NCBI GenBank assembly: GCA_036320915.1
Contig: JAXBDG010000004.1
Coordinates: 124,001 to 188,000 of the forward strand
Direction: 5' to 3'
DNA: 64,000 bases
DNA from: Linnemannia elongata
Taxonomy: Eukaryota > Mortierellomycota > Mortierellomycetes > Mortierellales > Mortierellaceae
How positions within the stretch are numbered: the first letter of the stretch is position 1; each line of letters begins with the position of its first letter. This document shows positions 33,836-44,878 of the stretch, in pieces. The position numbers and the translations under genes are program-made. The notes beneath the pieces were generated by a model. The model was given only the letters and a program-made list of their open reading frames with translations, was not told where the DNA came from and did no database searches.

Positions 33836-35795
33836 CTAAGACCACATGAGATCAAGGAGGAACTCATCCTTCGCGGGGAATAACACATCAAGCAGCAGCC
33901 TGGCCTCGCCCGAGCCCACATAATTCTCGGTATCGTGCTTCAACAACTCGTCAACAGAGAATGAGCTCGTCACCAGTCTCGTGAAAGACAGCGGTCTAAA
34001 TCCTGCCTGCAACACCAACACCTCCTCCTTTACCTCTTCCTTCAATCCTGCTTGCTTGCGACTGAATCGCTCCAGTGCCTCTCGGGCCAGCTGTTCAGCA
34101 GTCTTAGGCCTCCAATCCCTCACTGCTGCAATCTTGCCCCTCTCCACCACCATCTCTAACCCAGAACCACTCATCCCTTCCAGGCGCTGATAAAACACCA
34201 CCTGCAACGTCACACTCACATCTTTCCACACGCCAGACTCCTTCAATCGTGTCTCCAGCACGGGTGCAACCTTCAACAGGAACTTTGGAAGACTAGGGAT
34301 CCGGGTGTAGAATCGGTAGGGGTTTCCAGCAGGTTCAAGCTGCTTGCGAGCATCCAATAGCAAGGTCACAGGGTGGGTTGGAGTCAGATCGATACCGATG
34401 TTGGTGAAATCGAGGGGAGGGAACTCGCCGCGTGTACGGAGAGTCGTCTCGGATTCCAGAGGCAACATGTCGTTGTTGAGTTTGGCGCTGTAGCATTCGT
34501 AATAGGGTCGGTCAAACTCCTTCAGCTGGCTCAACACCGACACCATCGCCTCTCCATAGGTAATTGCATTGTCGCCGCCGTCAGTTTGGTTTTCGTGATC
34601 CAAAGTAAACATCTTCCAGTTCCAAGCATCATCATGCATGCATGTTAGAGAGATGCCGACATCTTTTGAGGTCGTGGAGTCGACAATAATTGCAGCGTGA
34701 TGGTGTGCATCGTGGTGACCGGAGATGTTCTTATGCGAGAGGGTCTCGACGACAAACTTCCAGAACGCCAGGTCGTAATAGATGCCCAGCTCGGCTTTGG
34801 AGAAGAGGTGGTTGGGCTGGCTGAGACGGATGAGGTATGGAATGTCGGAGGATGTGGCTTCTCTAAGAACGAAGCGTGGCTGTTTTTTGTCCAGAGGGTA
34901 GAGAGCGGCAATGTTCTCGAGGAGCCGAGCCGACATTGCGGGCACCGCGTTCTCATACCCGAACTGTCTATTTGTAATGATCATACGCATAACAAATTAG
35001 GTGTCAGAGGAAGGTTCACGTCTAACAGTACACCAAATCAAAAAAAAAACAAACAACGTAATGAATGAGTTCTTACTTGTAGAAATAAGGGATACCGGGG
35101 ATGAAGAGCATCAAGTCACCACGGGCTTCTGCTGCAGGATGAATTAGATCTAAGAACAGCCTCCTCACCAGACCTCGACTGCGATATGCAGGGAGTGTAC
35201 CAACGGCCCCAGGCATACCCCATACCATGTTGACTGATCCAAAGTAGCCAGAGATTGACAATAGACATGTCACAGCGACGACGAGGTGTCTTGGAGATTG
35301 ATCTGGTTTGAGTGCGTGGAGGACGGTGCTGTCTTCGACCAGGGCGAAATCGTACTCGGACATGTGTGGGTGCTCTCCACTCATAAGCCGTTTCTATCAT
35401 ATTCATGCCCAACAGTCAGAAGAGAATAAAGCTAATTGGTTGTTCTCACGGCCGCCAGGTACGACGAAGGAAAGAGATATGATACATACAGTCAATGCGA
35501 TGACACATTCGTTCTTGCCTGGAAGTTGGCCCTCAGGAACATGGCGTCCCATATTCTCAAACTAATGTTACAGAAAAAGAAAAAGTCATGAGTGTCATCG
35601 AAAAAGGATTTACTCTCGCTTTGATAACTATGAGGGTCAGCATACTTGAAAGGAAGAGGCGAGACACTCGGCCACGGCGTCTTTATCATCTGCAGTCGAC
35701 CATCGCATGACCAACCCGTTTCCAAGGTCGATTCGTTCAGGGCGAGGGACCACTTGACGATTGAAGATGGAGTTCGGATTGCTAGCGTTCTGCAT
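33836..35795 (-). CDS. GNAT acetyltransferase, Eis-like
   Basis: Four exons, 35795-35646, 35561-35490, 35393-35077 and 34967-33836, give 556 residues with consistent phases and GT/AG ends. The N-terminal GNAT domain (about 25-190) has the acetyl-CoA loop GAVGTLPAYRSRGLVRRLF and the following strand LMLFIPGIPYFYKQFGYE, the arrangement of Eis and related N-acetyltransferases. A second, weaker GNAT-like half follows (about 215-400), and the C-terminal 130 residues are of the size of the Eis sterol-carrier-like domain. Bacterial Eis acetylates aminoglycosides and peptides; no such substrate can be claimed here. No signal peptide is seen. Confidence 0.72.
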
Positions 35796-35907
35796 TGTTG
35801 AAAGTGGTTGAAAGTTGTTGAAGGTTGCTGTTTGTAAGTTTAGAGGGGCTAACGAGGAGGGACGATCCGTGGTTCCTTTTAACCATTCTCACATTCAGCA
35901 AAACTGC

Positions 35908-36121
35908 GGATTTTTGAATTCCAGATTTGGCAGCTTTTTGCACTTTGAAACAGTGGGAAAAAATTGTCATTGGGGCTCAATATAGGTGTGAAGGAAGAAA
36001 AGGAAGGATAGAAAACCGCGCGCCAACAAAAGAGATGAGAAGACGCGAGGTGTAGAAGGAAAAACTATTCGAGTTACCTGGTTCATGTAGCCCAACAGCC
36101 GTCCTTTTTTAATGCAGTGCA
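35908..36121. repeat. Direct repeat, copy 1
   Basis: Starts GGATTTTTGAATTCCAG and ends TTTTTTAATGCAGTGC. It matches copy 2 at 36179-36360 with many small differences, sharing blocks such as TTTTTGCACTTTGAAACAG, AAAACCGCGCG and CCCAACAGCCGT. It lies just upstream of the GNAT start. Confidence 0.8.
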
Positions 36122-36178
36122 AAAAAGTCAACCCATTGCTCTCATTCCCTCTTCAACTCATTCTTGCCCACAAGACTG

Positions 36179-36360
36179 AGGATTTTTGAATTCCAGCTTC
36201 AGCTGCTTTTTGCACTTTGAAACAGAGGCGAAAATGTCATTGGGGTTCAATGTACGCGAGAAGGAAGAAAGAAGGGACAAAAACCGCGCGTCAATAGAAG
36301 AGACGACGCTAGGTGTAGTGGTTCATGTGGCCCAACAGCCGTACTTTTTAATGCAGTGCA
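36179..36360. repeat. Direct repeat, copy 2
   Basis: Second copy of the block at 35908-36121, followed by a CT-rich stretch that also resembles the one after copy 1 (TTGCTCTCATTCCCTCTTCA at both places). It lies upstream of the decayed F-box gene, so both may be copies of an old promoter. Confidence 0.8.
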
Positions 36361-36563
36361 GAATCAATGCGAAAGGACAACTTATCGGCCAATCGATGCC
36401 CTGACTTCTCCCTTCCCTTGCAACTCGCTTTTCTTTCCTCCATTGCTCTCATTCCCTCTTCAGCTCCTTCTTTCCCATTCAATCACTCCTCTTCCTCCAT
36501 TAACATTTCTATACCTCATCCACCTACTGCTAGCCTCCATCTCCACATCACAGACCAAACACG

Positions 36564-38525
36564 ATGAAGGGTTTGTTCGAGACGAAGCGCGCACCCCCAG
36601 TCCAGGAACAACAGGGACAACATCAGCTGCTGGGACGACCATGCTCACCCATCCATATCCTTGATATCCTAGAGCGCTTCGTCTACTTTATCGGCACACC
36701 TTCCGACAACCTTGCGGTCCTCCAATTCTGTCGAGAAGGGTACCAAATGTTCCACCAACTCCTCGTGCGCGAGGTCGTCGTCAACTACAGACTGGAACTA
36801 CAGCAAAAGAGTCTCCTCTGGTCCTTCTCGTCAAAGGCATCGACAGCAGTATTGGAAAACCTGTTGACAGCGGGGAGTGTGCATTGGAACGATGGGTTCA
36901 GTGGATAATATGGACTACACGATGTGGATCCGCACTAGGAAAAACGTTGGCAGGTATTGGTGGATGCTCTGCAAAGAGCCATGAGTTGTACCAAAGGCGA
37001 AAGATACACCCTTCGAACCCGCAGATGCTCCGCAAGGATGGCAGCCCACTTCGACATTTGGAAATCAGTTGAGGAAAAAGCCTCAGGAAAGGCTTCCCGA
37101 TGCTACTACCCTTCTTGGGGACCTTAACGCGGCTGTGCCTACAATGGGATGGACCCCCATGCCTCCATCTCGATGTCAGGCGTGCTTCGATCCTCTCCTC
37201 TCCTTGAATCAGTTTCGTTTACAGCCCGAGGCTTCGTACTCGTTACAGGGCTCGGGATCATTCCTCCTAGAGCTCCTCTCCGCCTGCGGTCCCTCAGTCT
37301 GCGAAGAGCAGATATATTACAGTGGCACCTCGAGAACCTGCTCTCGGTCATATCCAAACTCGAGGTCCTGCGACTGGTCGACATGAGCTCGAACAGCGCC
37401 TTGACGCAGTACAGGCTCTCACGACTTGTCCAGTCCCTCCAGGATCGGTCCATCCGACTCTCGACTTTTCATGCTCACCCTACGGCCTTCCACAATGGTG
37501 TTCTCGACTTGGAACTCTCAGACCTCATGTACGAGCTGGATCCGACCCTGACTGGGTGGAGCATTTGGGGTGGCGGTGACTTAACAAATAATGTCCTTTC
37601 TTCTCTGAGAGATCTTAACAATATAGTGACAATGCTCGAGCTCCATGACATGGAGTCATGTGCGACAGGACCCAACTGCCGTCTCCATCAATACCTCCTC
37701 GAGTCCCCGCACCTGCTTAATATACGGGCGCCCAGGACTGCAATCATGGTCGAGGTCCTGGACGTTTATGCTCAAGTCCATATTATCCACAAGGGTTATC
37801 TCAATGAGAAGGACAAGGGCAAGGAGAGGAGAATCCGAGAGTGGAACCGGTTCGGGACCACTTGTAATCATGGACAGACACAGGTGTGGATGTGTCGAAA
37901 ACTCCGGACGTTGCACTGCTCAATCTACAGTCGAACTGAGCCAGAGTTTGCGTCGCCAGCCCGGTCCCGAATCGTCTTTGGCTACCTCTCCAGGGTTTGT
38001 CCCAACTAGGAGGACCTTCAAATCAACATGCCGACTCGGAACGGCGCGAGTGGGGCCATTGTCTATCCGAAACTGAGTCTGAGGTTGGAGATGGGTTGCG
38101 TCTCTTGACACGGATGAAGAACTTGCGGATCTTGAGGCTTGACTCTCTGGAGAGAAAGCCGATTTGTCGACCAAAGGACCTCAGTTGAATCTTATCGGGG
38201 GTAAAGCCAGAAGGGGATGAAGAAGAGTAAGCAGCAAATGGCTTGGAGGAGTGCGACAATCAGGGCTGGGCTGACTGACTCAAGACCGAGGAGAAAGATG
38301 ATAATTACTGGAGGAATACTTTTAAGAACATACGGTGGGAGCCCAAAGGCGATCCTCTCGATACTGATGAGCCGTGGCTGAAGGGGCACTTGAAGACTAT
38401 GGGTCTCTTGTTGAACGCCAGCTTGTTGCTGGATGAGATGATTATCCGAATGTTGGTGTTGAGTATCGCTTCTGGCCTGAACTTCGTCATATCTCGCTGA
38501 ATTCCTCTGGAGAGAGTGTCTAATC
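36564..38525 (+). pseudogene. Decayed F-box/LRR-type gene, paralogue of the gene at 38887
   Basis: Parts of an F-box protein are scattered over several frames. 36564-36905 encodes an F-box-like start (SPIHILDILERFVYFIG) ending at a TAA. 37149-38009 encodes a long open part with SRIVFGYLSRVCP, identical in core to residues of the intact gene 38887-41343, and then hits an in-frame TAG where that gene continues with QLRDLRI. Homologous text resumes after the stop (EDLQI). Around 38400-38520 the frame changes again, with EYRFWPELRHISL matching YKYWPMLRWMRMY of the intact gene. Multiple stops and shifts argue for a pseudogene rather than introns. Confidence 0.7.
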
Positions 38526-38886
38526 GCCCGAGAAGGAGGTCCAGCGTGTCTTTCCCTTTCGATTCGACTTCATCCGTCCAATCCGTTGGCCACTTTTTTC
38601 ATCTGTGCGCATGGACAAATAAAGTTTGGTCTAGGCCAGGAGACCAAGAGAGCCCCGTAAACAAATAAATGGATGACACTCCCTCTTCCTTCCTCTTCCT
38701 TTTCTTCTCTTTTCAATCCATCTCCTCCCCCATCCCCCTTGCAAAAACAGATACCGCAGTCAACCACACACGATAGCAAGAGTAAGGACACTCTACTCGC
38801 TCCTGCTTCTCTTCTTCCTCCCTCTTTCCTATTCCTTGTCCCCTCCTTACTACACAACAAACAACAACCAAAAATCACCAACAAAA

Positions 38887-41343
38887 ATGTCACCACCCCT
38901 TTCCCCACTAGAGATCCCCGAGATCCTCGAACAGATCCTTTCCCACGTTGACGACTTGACAATTGAACAATCCGTCAGTAGAGTCAATCGAACATGGTTT
39001 CTCCTTACCCGCCACCGAACCAATCAGGACCTTGTTTTCGACACCAATCGTCGTAGAGGGGACTTCAATACTGTCATGGCTCGATTGCCCGAAGCGACCA
39101 GGCTGTGGTGGCATGCAGGGTATGGACGGGATAGGGTAAATCAGTGGAGGAAGCTAGTGAGGCTGTTGAAAGTCAAGGATTTGCGGTTTCGGGAGAGTAG
39201 AGTGAGAACGACGACGATGGCGAGTGCTTCGCAGCATGGGTTGGGAGCAGGAACAAGAACAGGAGCAGGAACAGGAACAGGAACAGGAACAGGAAATGCT
39301 GCAGCAGGAGGAGGTGAGGAGGATAGGGAGTACGGGTACAAGGAGCACGACCTACGGCGAAGCAGCACCCACAACGACGCCGTATCCTGGACCATGCAAG
39401 AACGACCACTACTTGAACTGCGACTAAGCGGGTTCCTGAGTATCGACCTGCGATTCCCCTCCCTGCTTCTGTATATCCAATTTCTCACTGTTCTGAAGCT
39501 GACCATGAGGGAGGAGAGTGGTTTCGATATGCGGGCGGTCTTGACGCGGTGTGGGTCGACTCTACAGGTGCTGCATATTCGGACCACATCAACTTTTCGA
39601 CTTGTCGGACCATGGATCCCGAAGAGGTTTCCGACGCCGTCGTTCGTTGAGCCCTTGCCGGAACGATGGCAGGATCCTGTTACGTATCAGTGGAAGCAAG
39701 GCAACGATAGTACTCAGGAGCAGGAATCGGAATCGACAAATGTTTTGGCCTTGCGAGAGTTGGTCTTGGAACGAGCAAGCTTTTACCAGACCAGTCTAGA
39801 AACCCTACTCTGCTTCACACCTTATCTTGACACCCTTCGTCTTATCGAACTCGACCGCCGCAACCGGATGAGCTCGTCTCCAGTCGACTACGACCAAAGC
39901 CGCCTCATTCGTTTCCTCCAAGACCCACAGTTCCCACAGAGACACATCCTCCCCCTCCGATCTTACACCTTCTCGGTCGCCTCGACCACCTTCGCCACTT
40001 TAAGCGTCGCAGCCATCGCCAACGTCGAGCAGGAGATCAAACATGCGCAGTCAGAGCTATGCCCGAATGCGAACGAATGGACGTTTTTTACGCAGGATTT
40101 GTCACTACCACTCCTGAAGTGTTTAAAGGAGGAAGTACAGAATGTAGTGACGACGTTGGAATTGAGAAACAAGGATCTGCACAAGTTCTCGCCGGACCCG
40201 GTCTTACATCGGTACTTGTGTGCGTCGCCGCATTTGTTGCACTTGCTGGCCGAGAACACGTTTTATCTGGTCGAGCTACTGGATATCCATGGGCGGATGG
40301 AGATGGCGTCTTCCAGGATCACTAGTCAAGGCGGAGTCGCAACACTGGGAGGACGAGGTACAGGTGCAATAGGAACAGGAGGAGGAGGAGCTTTCAACAG
40401 TCTGATGGGACCGCCTGGGATCTGGGCATGCAAGAACCTCCAAACCCTGCACATCTCCTTCCGCTCTGCCTCCAACACTGGTTCCTCTACCTATGCAACC
40501 ACCAACTCTTCCTCAGTAACAATTACATCCAAGATGAGTTCACGGATCGTATTCGGCTATCTCTCTCGAGTCTGCCCTCAGCTACGAGATCTCCGGATCC
40601 GTGCCGTAGAGAACTTTTACTGGGCTGCTTGGATCCCATTTGGACCCCGGGGAACTGTAACGACTAGGCAACGTCTACCACTCACCCTTGATTCGGGCTT
40701 CTGCCTCCTGACACGGCTACGACGCTTAGAATTTCTGAGCGTTGGGTTTATTTCAGGATCTGGCACATCGTCTACTTTTTTGAGTAGGAACATGGTTTGG
40801 GGTCTAGAGCCCGTAGATTTAGACTGGGTGCTGGAGAAGGAAGGGTATAGAGGTGATGAATTGAGAAAGAGTAAGGAGAGGAGGGAGGCGAGGAGGTTGG
40901 TTGTGGAGGAGCGGTGGGAGACTTGGTTGGCGGAGGAGAAGATCATCCTTGTGCAGAAGGCAATAGATGCTAATTGGTGGATCAGTCGAACTCGCAAGAC
41001 CGTCGACCATGTCACCATTACTTCCACTACCCTTAATAGCGACAGCAGCAGCAACAACAACCGACCACCGATTCGGGGAAGGGCAGACCCCGAGATCCAT
41101 GAACAATTGAAGGATTTGGGATTGCTGGTTGATGTCAAGAATATGCTTGAAGAGATGGATATTGCGAACGAAAGTGATGAACAAAATGAAGGAGGGAGAA
41201 GGGAAGAAGGGTACAAGTATTGGCCGATGCTGAGGTGGATGCGGATGTATCATTCGACAGAGTATGGGCGGTCAAGGGAGAGGGAGGTCAAGCGGATGCT
41301 GACACCATTGAAGGAATTCAAGTTTAAGGATAAGGCGTGGTAA
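38887..41343 (+). CDS. F-box protein, LRR-type, Mortierella-like family
   Basis: Single-exon protein of 818 residues. The start is the first true ATG at 38887; the longer frame upstream begins at a TTG. The N-terminal F-box (about 5-50: PLEIPEILEQILSHVDDLTI, then SRVNRTWFLLTRH) would bind Skp1 in an SCF ubiquitin ligase, and the long leucine-rich C-terminal part would bind substrate. This is inferred from the domain order. Hexanucleotide repeats at 39246-39296 give a Gly-Thr/Ala run. Family members of this kind are expanded in Mortierella-type genomes. A decayed paralogue lies directly upstream. Confidence 0.8.
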   Translation: MSPPLSPLEIPEILEQILSHVDDLTIEQSVSRVNRTWFLLTRHRTNQDLVFDTNRRRGDFNTVMARLPEATRLWWHAGYGRDRVNQWRKLVRLLKVKDLRFRESRVRTTTMASASQHGLGAGTRTGAGTGTGTGTGNAAAGGGEEDREYGYKEHDLRRSSTHNDAVSWTMQERPLLELRLSGFLSIDLRFPSLLLYIQFLTVLKLTMREESGFDMRAVLTRCGSTLQVLHIRTTSTFRLVGPWIPKRFPTPSFVEPLPERWQDPVTYQWKQGNDSTQEQESESTNVLALRELVLERASFYQTSLETLLCFTPYLDTLRLIELDRRNRMSSSPVDYDQSRLIRFLQDPQFPQRHILPLRSYTFSVASTTFATLSVAAIANVEQEIKHAQSELCPNANEWTFFTQDLSLPLLKCLKEEVQNVVTTLELRNKDLHKFSPDPVLHRYLCASPHLLHLLAENTFYLVELLDIHGRMEMASSRITSQGGVATLGGRGTGAIGTGGGGAFNSLMGPPGIWACKNLQTLHISFRSASNTGSSTYATTNSSSVTITSKMSSRIVFGYLSRVCPQLRDLRIRAVENFYWAAWIPFGPRGTVTTRQRLPLTLDSGFCLLTRLRRLEFLSVGFISGSGTSSTFLSRNMVWGLEPVDLDWVLEKEGYRGDELRKSKERREARRLVVEERWETWLAEEKIILVQKAIDANWWISRTRKTVDHVTITSTTLNSDSSSNNNRPPIRGRADPEIHEQLKDLGLLVDVKNMLEEMDIANESDEQNEGGRREEGYKYWPMLRWMRMYHSTEYGRSREREVKRMLTPLKEFKFKDKAW
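39246..39296 (+). repeat. Hexanucleotide (GGAACA-type) microsatellite inside the F-box gene
   Basis: Eight or so imperfect units keep the reading frame and encode alternating Gly-Thr/Ala. Length variation between strains is likely. Confidence 0.8.
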
Positions 41344-41776
41344 TTAATTATTTCTTCATAGAGGGAAAAAGTAATGGCTTGCCTTGGAATATATTAAACG
41401 TCAAAAAGCAGCGAAAACAACAGCCTTTTCTAGGATGGATCGCACCAGACTATTTTTTGCCGTCACCGTCCCCTGATTAATAGCATTGTTGGCAACACTC
41501 GCTTATAAAACATTTAAGTGCTTTTCTCGCCGGGCCAGTCGCACGCTCACTCACGACAAAGAGAAATAATAGGAAACAATATGCGGGTAGGTAGGGGAAT
41601 GCAGGCAAGGATGCATGACTGTATCTTACTCTCTCATATATGTAACAATGAAAGCGGTGGTGGCTATGTTTGCGGGCATAATGTTAGAAACGCCACTGGC
41701 AATGCGAATAACACTCAACTATTTTTTTTTGAAGTGAAAGTCTGTGTCTGGTAGAATAGAGAGAAACAACATGGTT
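41344..41776. other. Convergent 3' region, F-box gene and SPO11
   Basis: Contains 3' UTR-type sequence only. A short plus frame (41518-41754) is Cys/Gly-rich by chance and has no support. Confidence 0.5.
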
Positions 41777-44700
41777 TCACAACCAACTCTTTGGGTCCTG
41801 AAGTTTGCGTTGCAAGTACAACACCAACGCCGACGACGACGACGACAACAGCTCTCCTCCTTCCTCCGCACCTTCAACATTTCCACGACCGCCACTTTCA
41901 CCCTCGCTAACTCCAACAGCAACAGAAACCCCAGAACCAGCACTGGAACAATCTAGCTGGTGCAGACTTTGAATCTCTGTCTTGGCATCAGCCTCCAACA
42001 TTTTCGCAATTTGATCCCTCCACCGCGCATGTTGACAGATATACGGATGCGTCGTGATCAACCGTTCCAGCTTCGTTCGGTCCTTGACCGTCAGTGGGAT
42101 CAACATCTCCTTGAACCGAGCTCTTAATCTCATAGTCTCCTGTTCTTCGTCGTTACATCCTTCCTGTTCCTGTCCCTGAGGAGGTTCTCCATCGGAGAAT
42201 GCATCAATGGGTTGTGAGTCAAGAAAGAGGTCCCAGTCAGAAGGGAACTGACCAAGACATTTCAACGCGGGCACGGCAAGTTTAGCGTTCTCATAGGCAG
42301 ACTTGATAGACCCACAGCGGTATGTCAGATAAATCTCGATCCCATAGGGGTCACAGTCCATCAGCGCCACTAGTGGGATCTCCAGAGGCGGTGGCTGAAA
42401 TGTACTTTGGCACGAGCCCAGTACCTCAGCCGAAGACTTGCTCTTAACAGTTCCACTATCATTGTAGCCATCACCCAAACCAAGGGGAGTAGAAGGAAAC
42501 CGCCTGAGATAAACCCCATCCAGGACCATCTCCGAAAGAGCCTTCAACAGTTGCCGCGCTACCAGATCCGGGAACCCTTTACTCGTCAACAAGATACAAG
42601 GGCCATTGGTCTCACAGAACCCCAGCGAGATCAGATTGCTGAGTGTAGCCTCCTTCTCGACCACCAGCACGAACCGCGTTCGAGGATGGATCTCGATCTC
42701 GACAATGTCCGAGAACCGTATGGGAATGGGCACCAGTGTGTTGTAACTCGTTTGGGAGAATCGGCTGTCCAGTGGATCTTCCTCCTCCCCTTCCTCGCCT
42801 TCGCGCTGCTCCTTGGTCTTGTCGTTATTCAACAATTTTTGTGTTTTGGAGAAAGGCGAGTTTGCAATCTCCTCCTTCAACCACAGCAACTGCTCACTCA
42901 CTCCACTGTCCTCTCCTCCGTTATCACCAACAGCAACACACTTCTGCCTCCCAAGAGCCTTGACCAACATGCGAACGGATCCAAAGACAACGCTCCTCGT
43001 CCCCGCAACAACATTCAGATTCGACCGAGGCACCTCAAACGTACACGCCAGATCCTCGACGATCCCATTCACAGCAATCTGGCTCCCAAACGCCATTACA
43101 TCTCGGTAGAACATGTCTCGTTTGGAAGAGATCGTATCCTTAGAAACATTCTCGTGGATTAGCTCTGTGGCGCGGAGGATCCGGCTTGTGCGACTTGACC
43201 CGTACACGGAACGTTGTGTGAATGGGGGCGACAACGGCGATACTGGTGGTGGTGATGGTGGTGGTATCGGGGACTTGGTAGTAGTGCTGGCGTCGAAAAT
43301 GTCGTGCAGTACCCTCTTCCTCTTGGCTCCACCTTTCGCCTCAGAACCATCTGCAACCTTACGTCTCTTCCCACTGCTCATTATCTTCAAGGTCTCCTCG
43401 CCTCCCTCTCCCTCCTCCTCCTCTCTCGCGATCTGCTCGATTTCCCCATCCTCCGACTGACCAACAGCACCAACATCATCGCCTCCATCAGGCTCTGCCA
43501 CTGCCTCAGGGGCTCTCATCTTCCATCGCCGAATAACCCCAACCTCTTGATCATAAACAACCGCATCCATGCGAGTCCTGGACGCCAACTCAATCACAGG
43601 CGGTTGCCCCAACGACAGGTCGTACAAGAACCGACTCGCTAGCCTTTCCAACTGTTCGAGGATCCAGTCTCGTGACTGTTCTGTTGTGGACACGAACTCT
43701 GTTGCCCTTGATGTTGTTGATGGAACTGGTATTGCTGGTTTTGCGGATAGTGATGTCCTCGATGGTCGGCGTCGTCGTCGTCGTCGCTGTTGTAGTAGTG
43801 GCGTTGAGGTTGAAGTTGATGATGGAGAGTGTAAAGGAGGTAGGGACGTTGTTGTTGATGTGGCTGGTGGTACAAAGTCGTTTGTGAGGGTCTGCTCGCT
43901 CTGCCGACAGGGTAGTGTAGGCTCATAATGAAATGGTGGCGCATCAGCAGAGAGAGTATCACACAAGTTACCAAGCAAGCCATCTGTTGTCATCTTGGTT
44001 GCTGCAAAGAGATCACCATCCATCCCTTGCTTCACGTCAAGCACACTCCCATCCTCATAATCATCACAAAGCCGTTGTTGTTGTTCCTGTTGGTCCTGAA
44101 AAGTCTGCTGAGAGGTCTCGATATCCTTCCAGGTGGAACGTTTCCACACGGACTCCGACGACGACGACTCATCCGAATATCCGTCCTGCCATCCTTGACT
44201 TCCATAGATCTCTGATCCATTTGGTGATACTGTTGGACCCGTGGACCCCCATTCAAAGGAACCTCCACTAGCTCCTCCCTCAGAGGTGGTTCTATCGTCT
44301 AGGTAGCTCTCATGTATCCACTCGTCAGATGATCCATCTGGGAGTGGAATCGTCGAGTCAGGGACAGCTTGCTCTGGCGACCACACCATTACGTCCTCGC
44401 TACTATCGGTCTCATACGCTCCAAAACAGAAACCATCGTCTTCAGAGCCTTGTTCAAACTCCTCCTCTGGCTGCAGGCTCTGTGGTAGCACTTGTTGTCC
44501 AGCGCCACCAAATCTTTCGCCGCTTGGCAGGTACTCTTCCGAATAAAGCAATGAATCCATAACATCCTGCTCCATCTCTTGACCCCTCGAAACATCACCC
44601 GACGCTTCCTTTCTTTGGTTCATGGTTCTAGACTCGTCAACTGTTAATGGGTAGTAAGCATCCCAAGATGAAGAACAAACTCCTTCGCCTCCTCCACCTC

Positions 44701-44878
44701 CTCCACCTCTCAATCCAGACAGGAGGCACTCCTCTTCCTCTTCCTCGGTGGTCTTGCTAGTGCCAGGGCCAAGGGGCATCTCAAACTCGTCGGTCCCGAT
44801 CGCGGAAGAGCATTCCTGGTAGATGTTCTGAGCTTGTACCTGCTGCTTTGGCGGTGGGGCAACGGCGCAGAGGGACAT
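41777..44878 (-). CDS. SPO11: SPO11 meiotic recombination endonuclease (TopoVI-A type), unusually long
   Basis: Single-exon protein of 1033 residues starting at the ATG at 44878 (the frame extends upstream only from a GTG). It makes the meiotic DNA double-strand breaks. The catalytic winged-helix motif SKRDMFYRDVMAFGSQ carries Tyr591, aligned with Tyr135 of yeast Spo11. The Toprim domain has VLVVEKEATLSNLI (Glu) and ALMDCDPYGIEIYLTYRCGS (DxD). The core from about residue 430 on fits ordinary Spo11 (about 400 residues). The first 400 residues are acidic, Ser/Gln-rich and probably disordered, and there are low-complexity insertions inside the core. Fungal SPO11 genes usually contain introns; none is seen. 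It converges with the F-box gene. Confidence 0.93.
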   Translation of the reverse strand: MSLCAVAPPPKQQVQAQNIYQECSSAIGTDEFEMPLGPGTSKTTEEEEEECLLSGLRGGGGGGGEGVCSSSWDAYYPLTVDESRTMNQRKEASGDVSRGQEMEQDVMDSLLYSEEYLPSGERFGGAGQQVLPQSLQPEEEFEQGSEDDGFCFGAYETDSSEDVMVWSPEQAVPDSTIPLPDGSSDEWIHESYLDDRTTSEGGASGGSFEWGSTGPTVSPNGSEIYGSQGWQDGYSDESSSSESVWKRSTWKDIETSQQTFQDQQEQQQRLCDDYEDGSVLDVKQGMDGDLFAATKMTTDGLLGNLCDTLSADAPPFHYEPTLPCRQSEQTLTNDFVPPATSTTTSLPPLHSPSSTSTSTPLLQQRRRRRRRPSRTSLSAKPAIPVPSTTSRATEFVSTTEQSRDWILEQLERLASRFLYDLSLGQPPVIELASRTRMDAVVYDQEVGVIRRWKMRAPEAVAEPDGGDDVGAVGQSEDGEIEQIAREEEEGEGGEETLKIMSSGKRRKVADGSEAKGGAKRKRVLHDIFDASTTTKSPIPPPSPPPVSPLSPPFTQRSVYGSSRTSRILRATELIHENVSKDTISSKRDMFYRDVMAFGSQIAVNGIVEDLACTFEVPRSNLNVVAGTRSVVFGSVRMLVKALGRQKCVAVGDNGGEDSGVSEQLLWLKEEIANSPFSKTQKLLNNDKTKEQREGEEGEEEDPLDSRFSQTSYNTLVPIPIRFSDIVEIEIHPRTRFVLVVEKEATLSNLISLGFCETNGPCILLTSKGFPDLVARQLLKALSEMVLDGVYLRRFPSTPLGLGDGYNDSGTVKSKSSAEVLGSCQSTFQPPPLEIPLVALMDCDPYGIEIYLTYRCGSIKSAYENAKLAVPALKCLGQFPSDWDLFLDSQPIDAFSDGEPPQGQEQEGCNDEEQETMRLRARFKEMLIPLTVKDRTKLERLITTHPYICQHARWRDQIAKMLEADAKTEIQSLHQLDCSSAGSGVSVAVGVSEGESGGRGNVEGAEEGGELLSSSSSALVLYLQRKLQDPKSWL

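Noticed and set aside
38836..38886. 17-residue longer N-terminus for the F-box protein
   Set aside because: The frame starts at TTG and the region reads as a leader; the first ATG is 38887.
42407..43928. Plus-strand frames opposite SPO11
   Set aside because: The minus strand carries a complete SPO11 with catalytic motifs; these are shadows.
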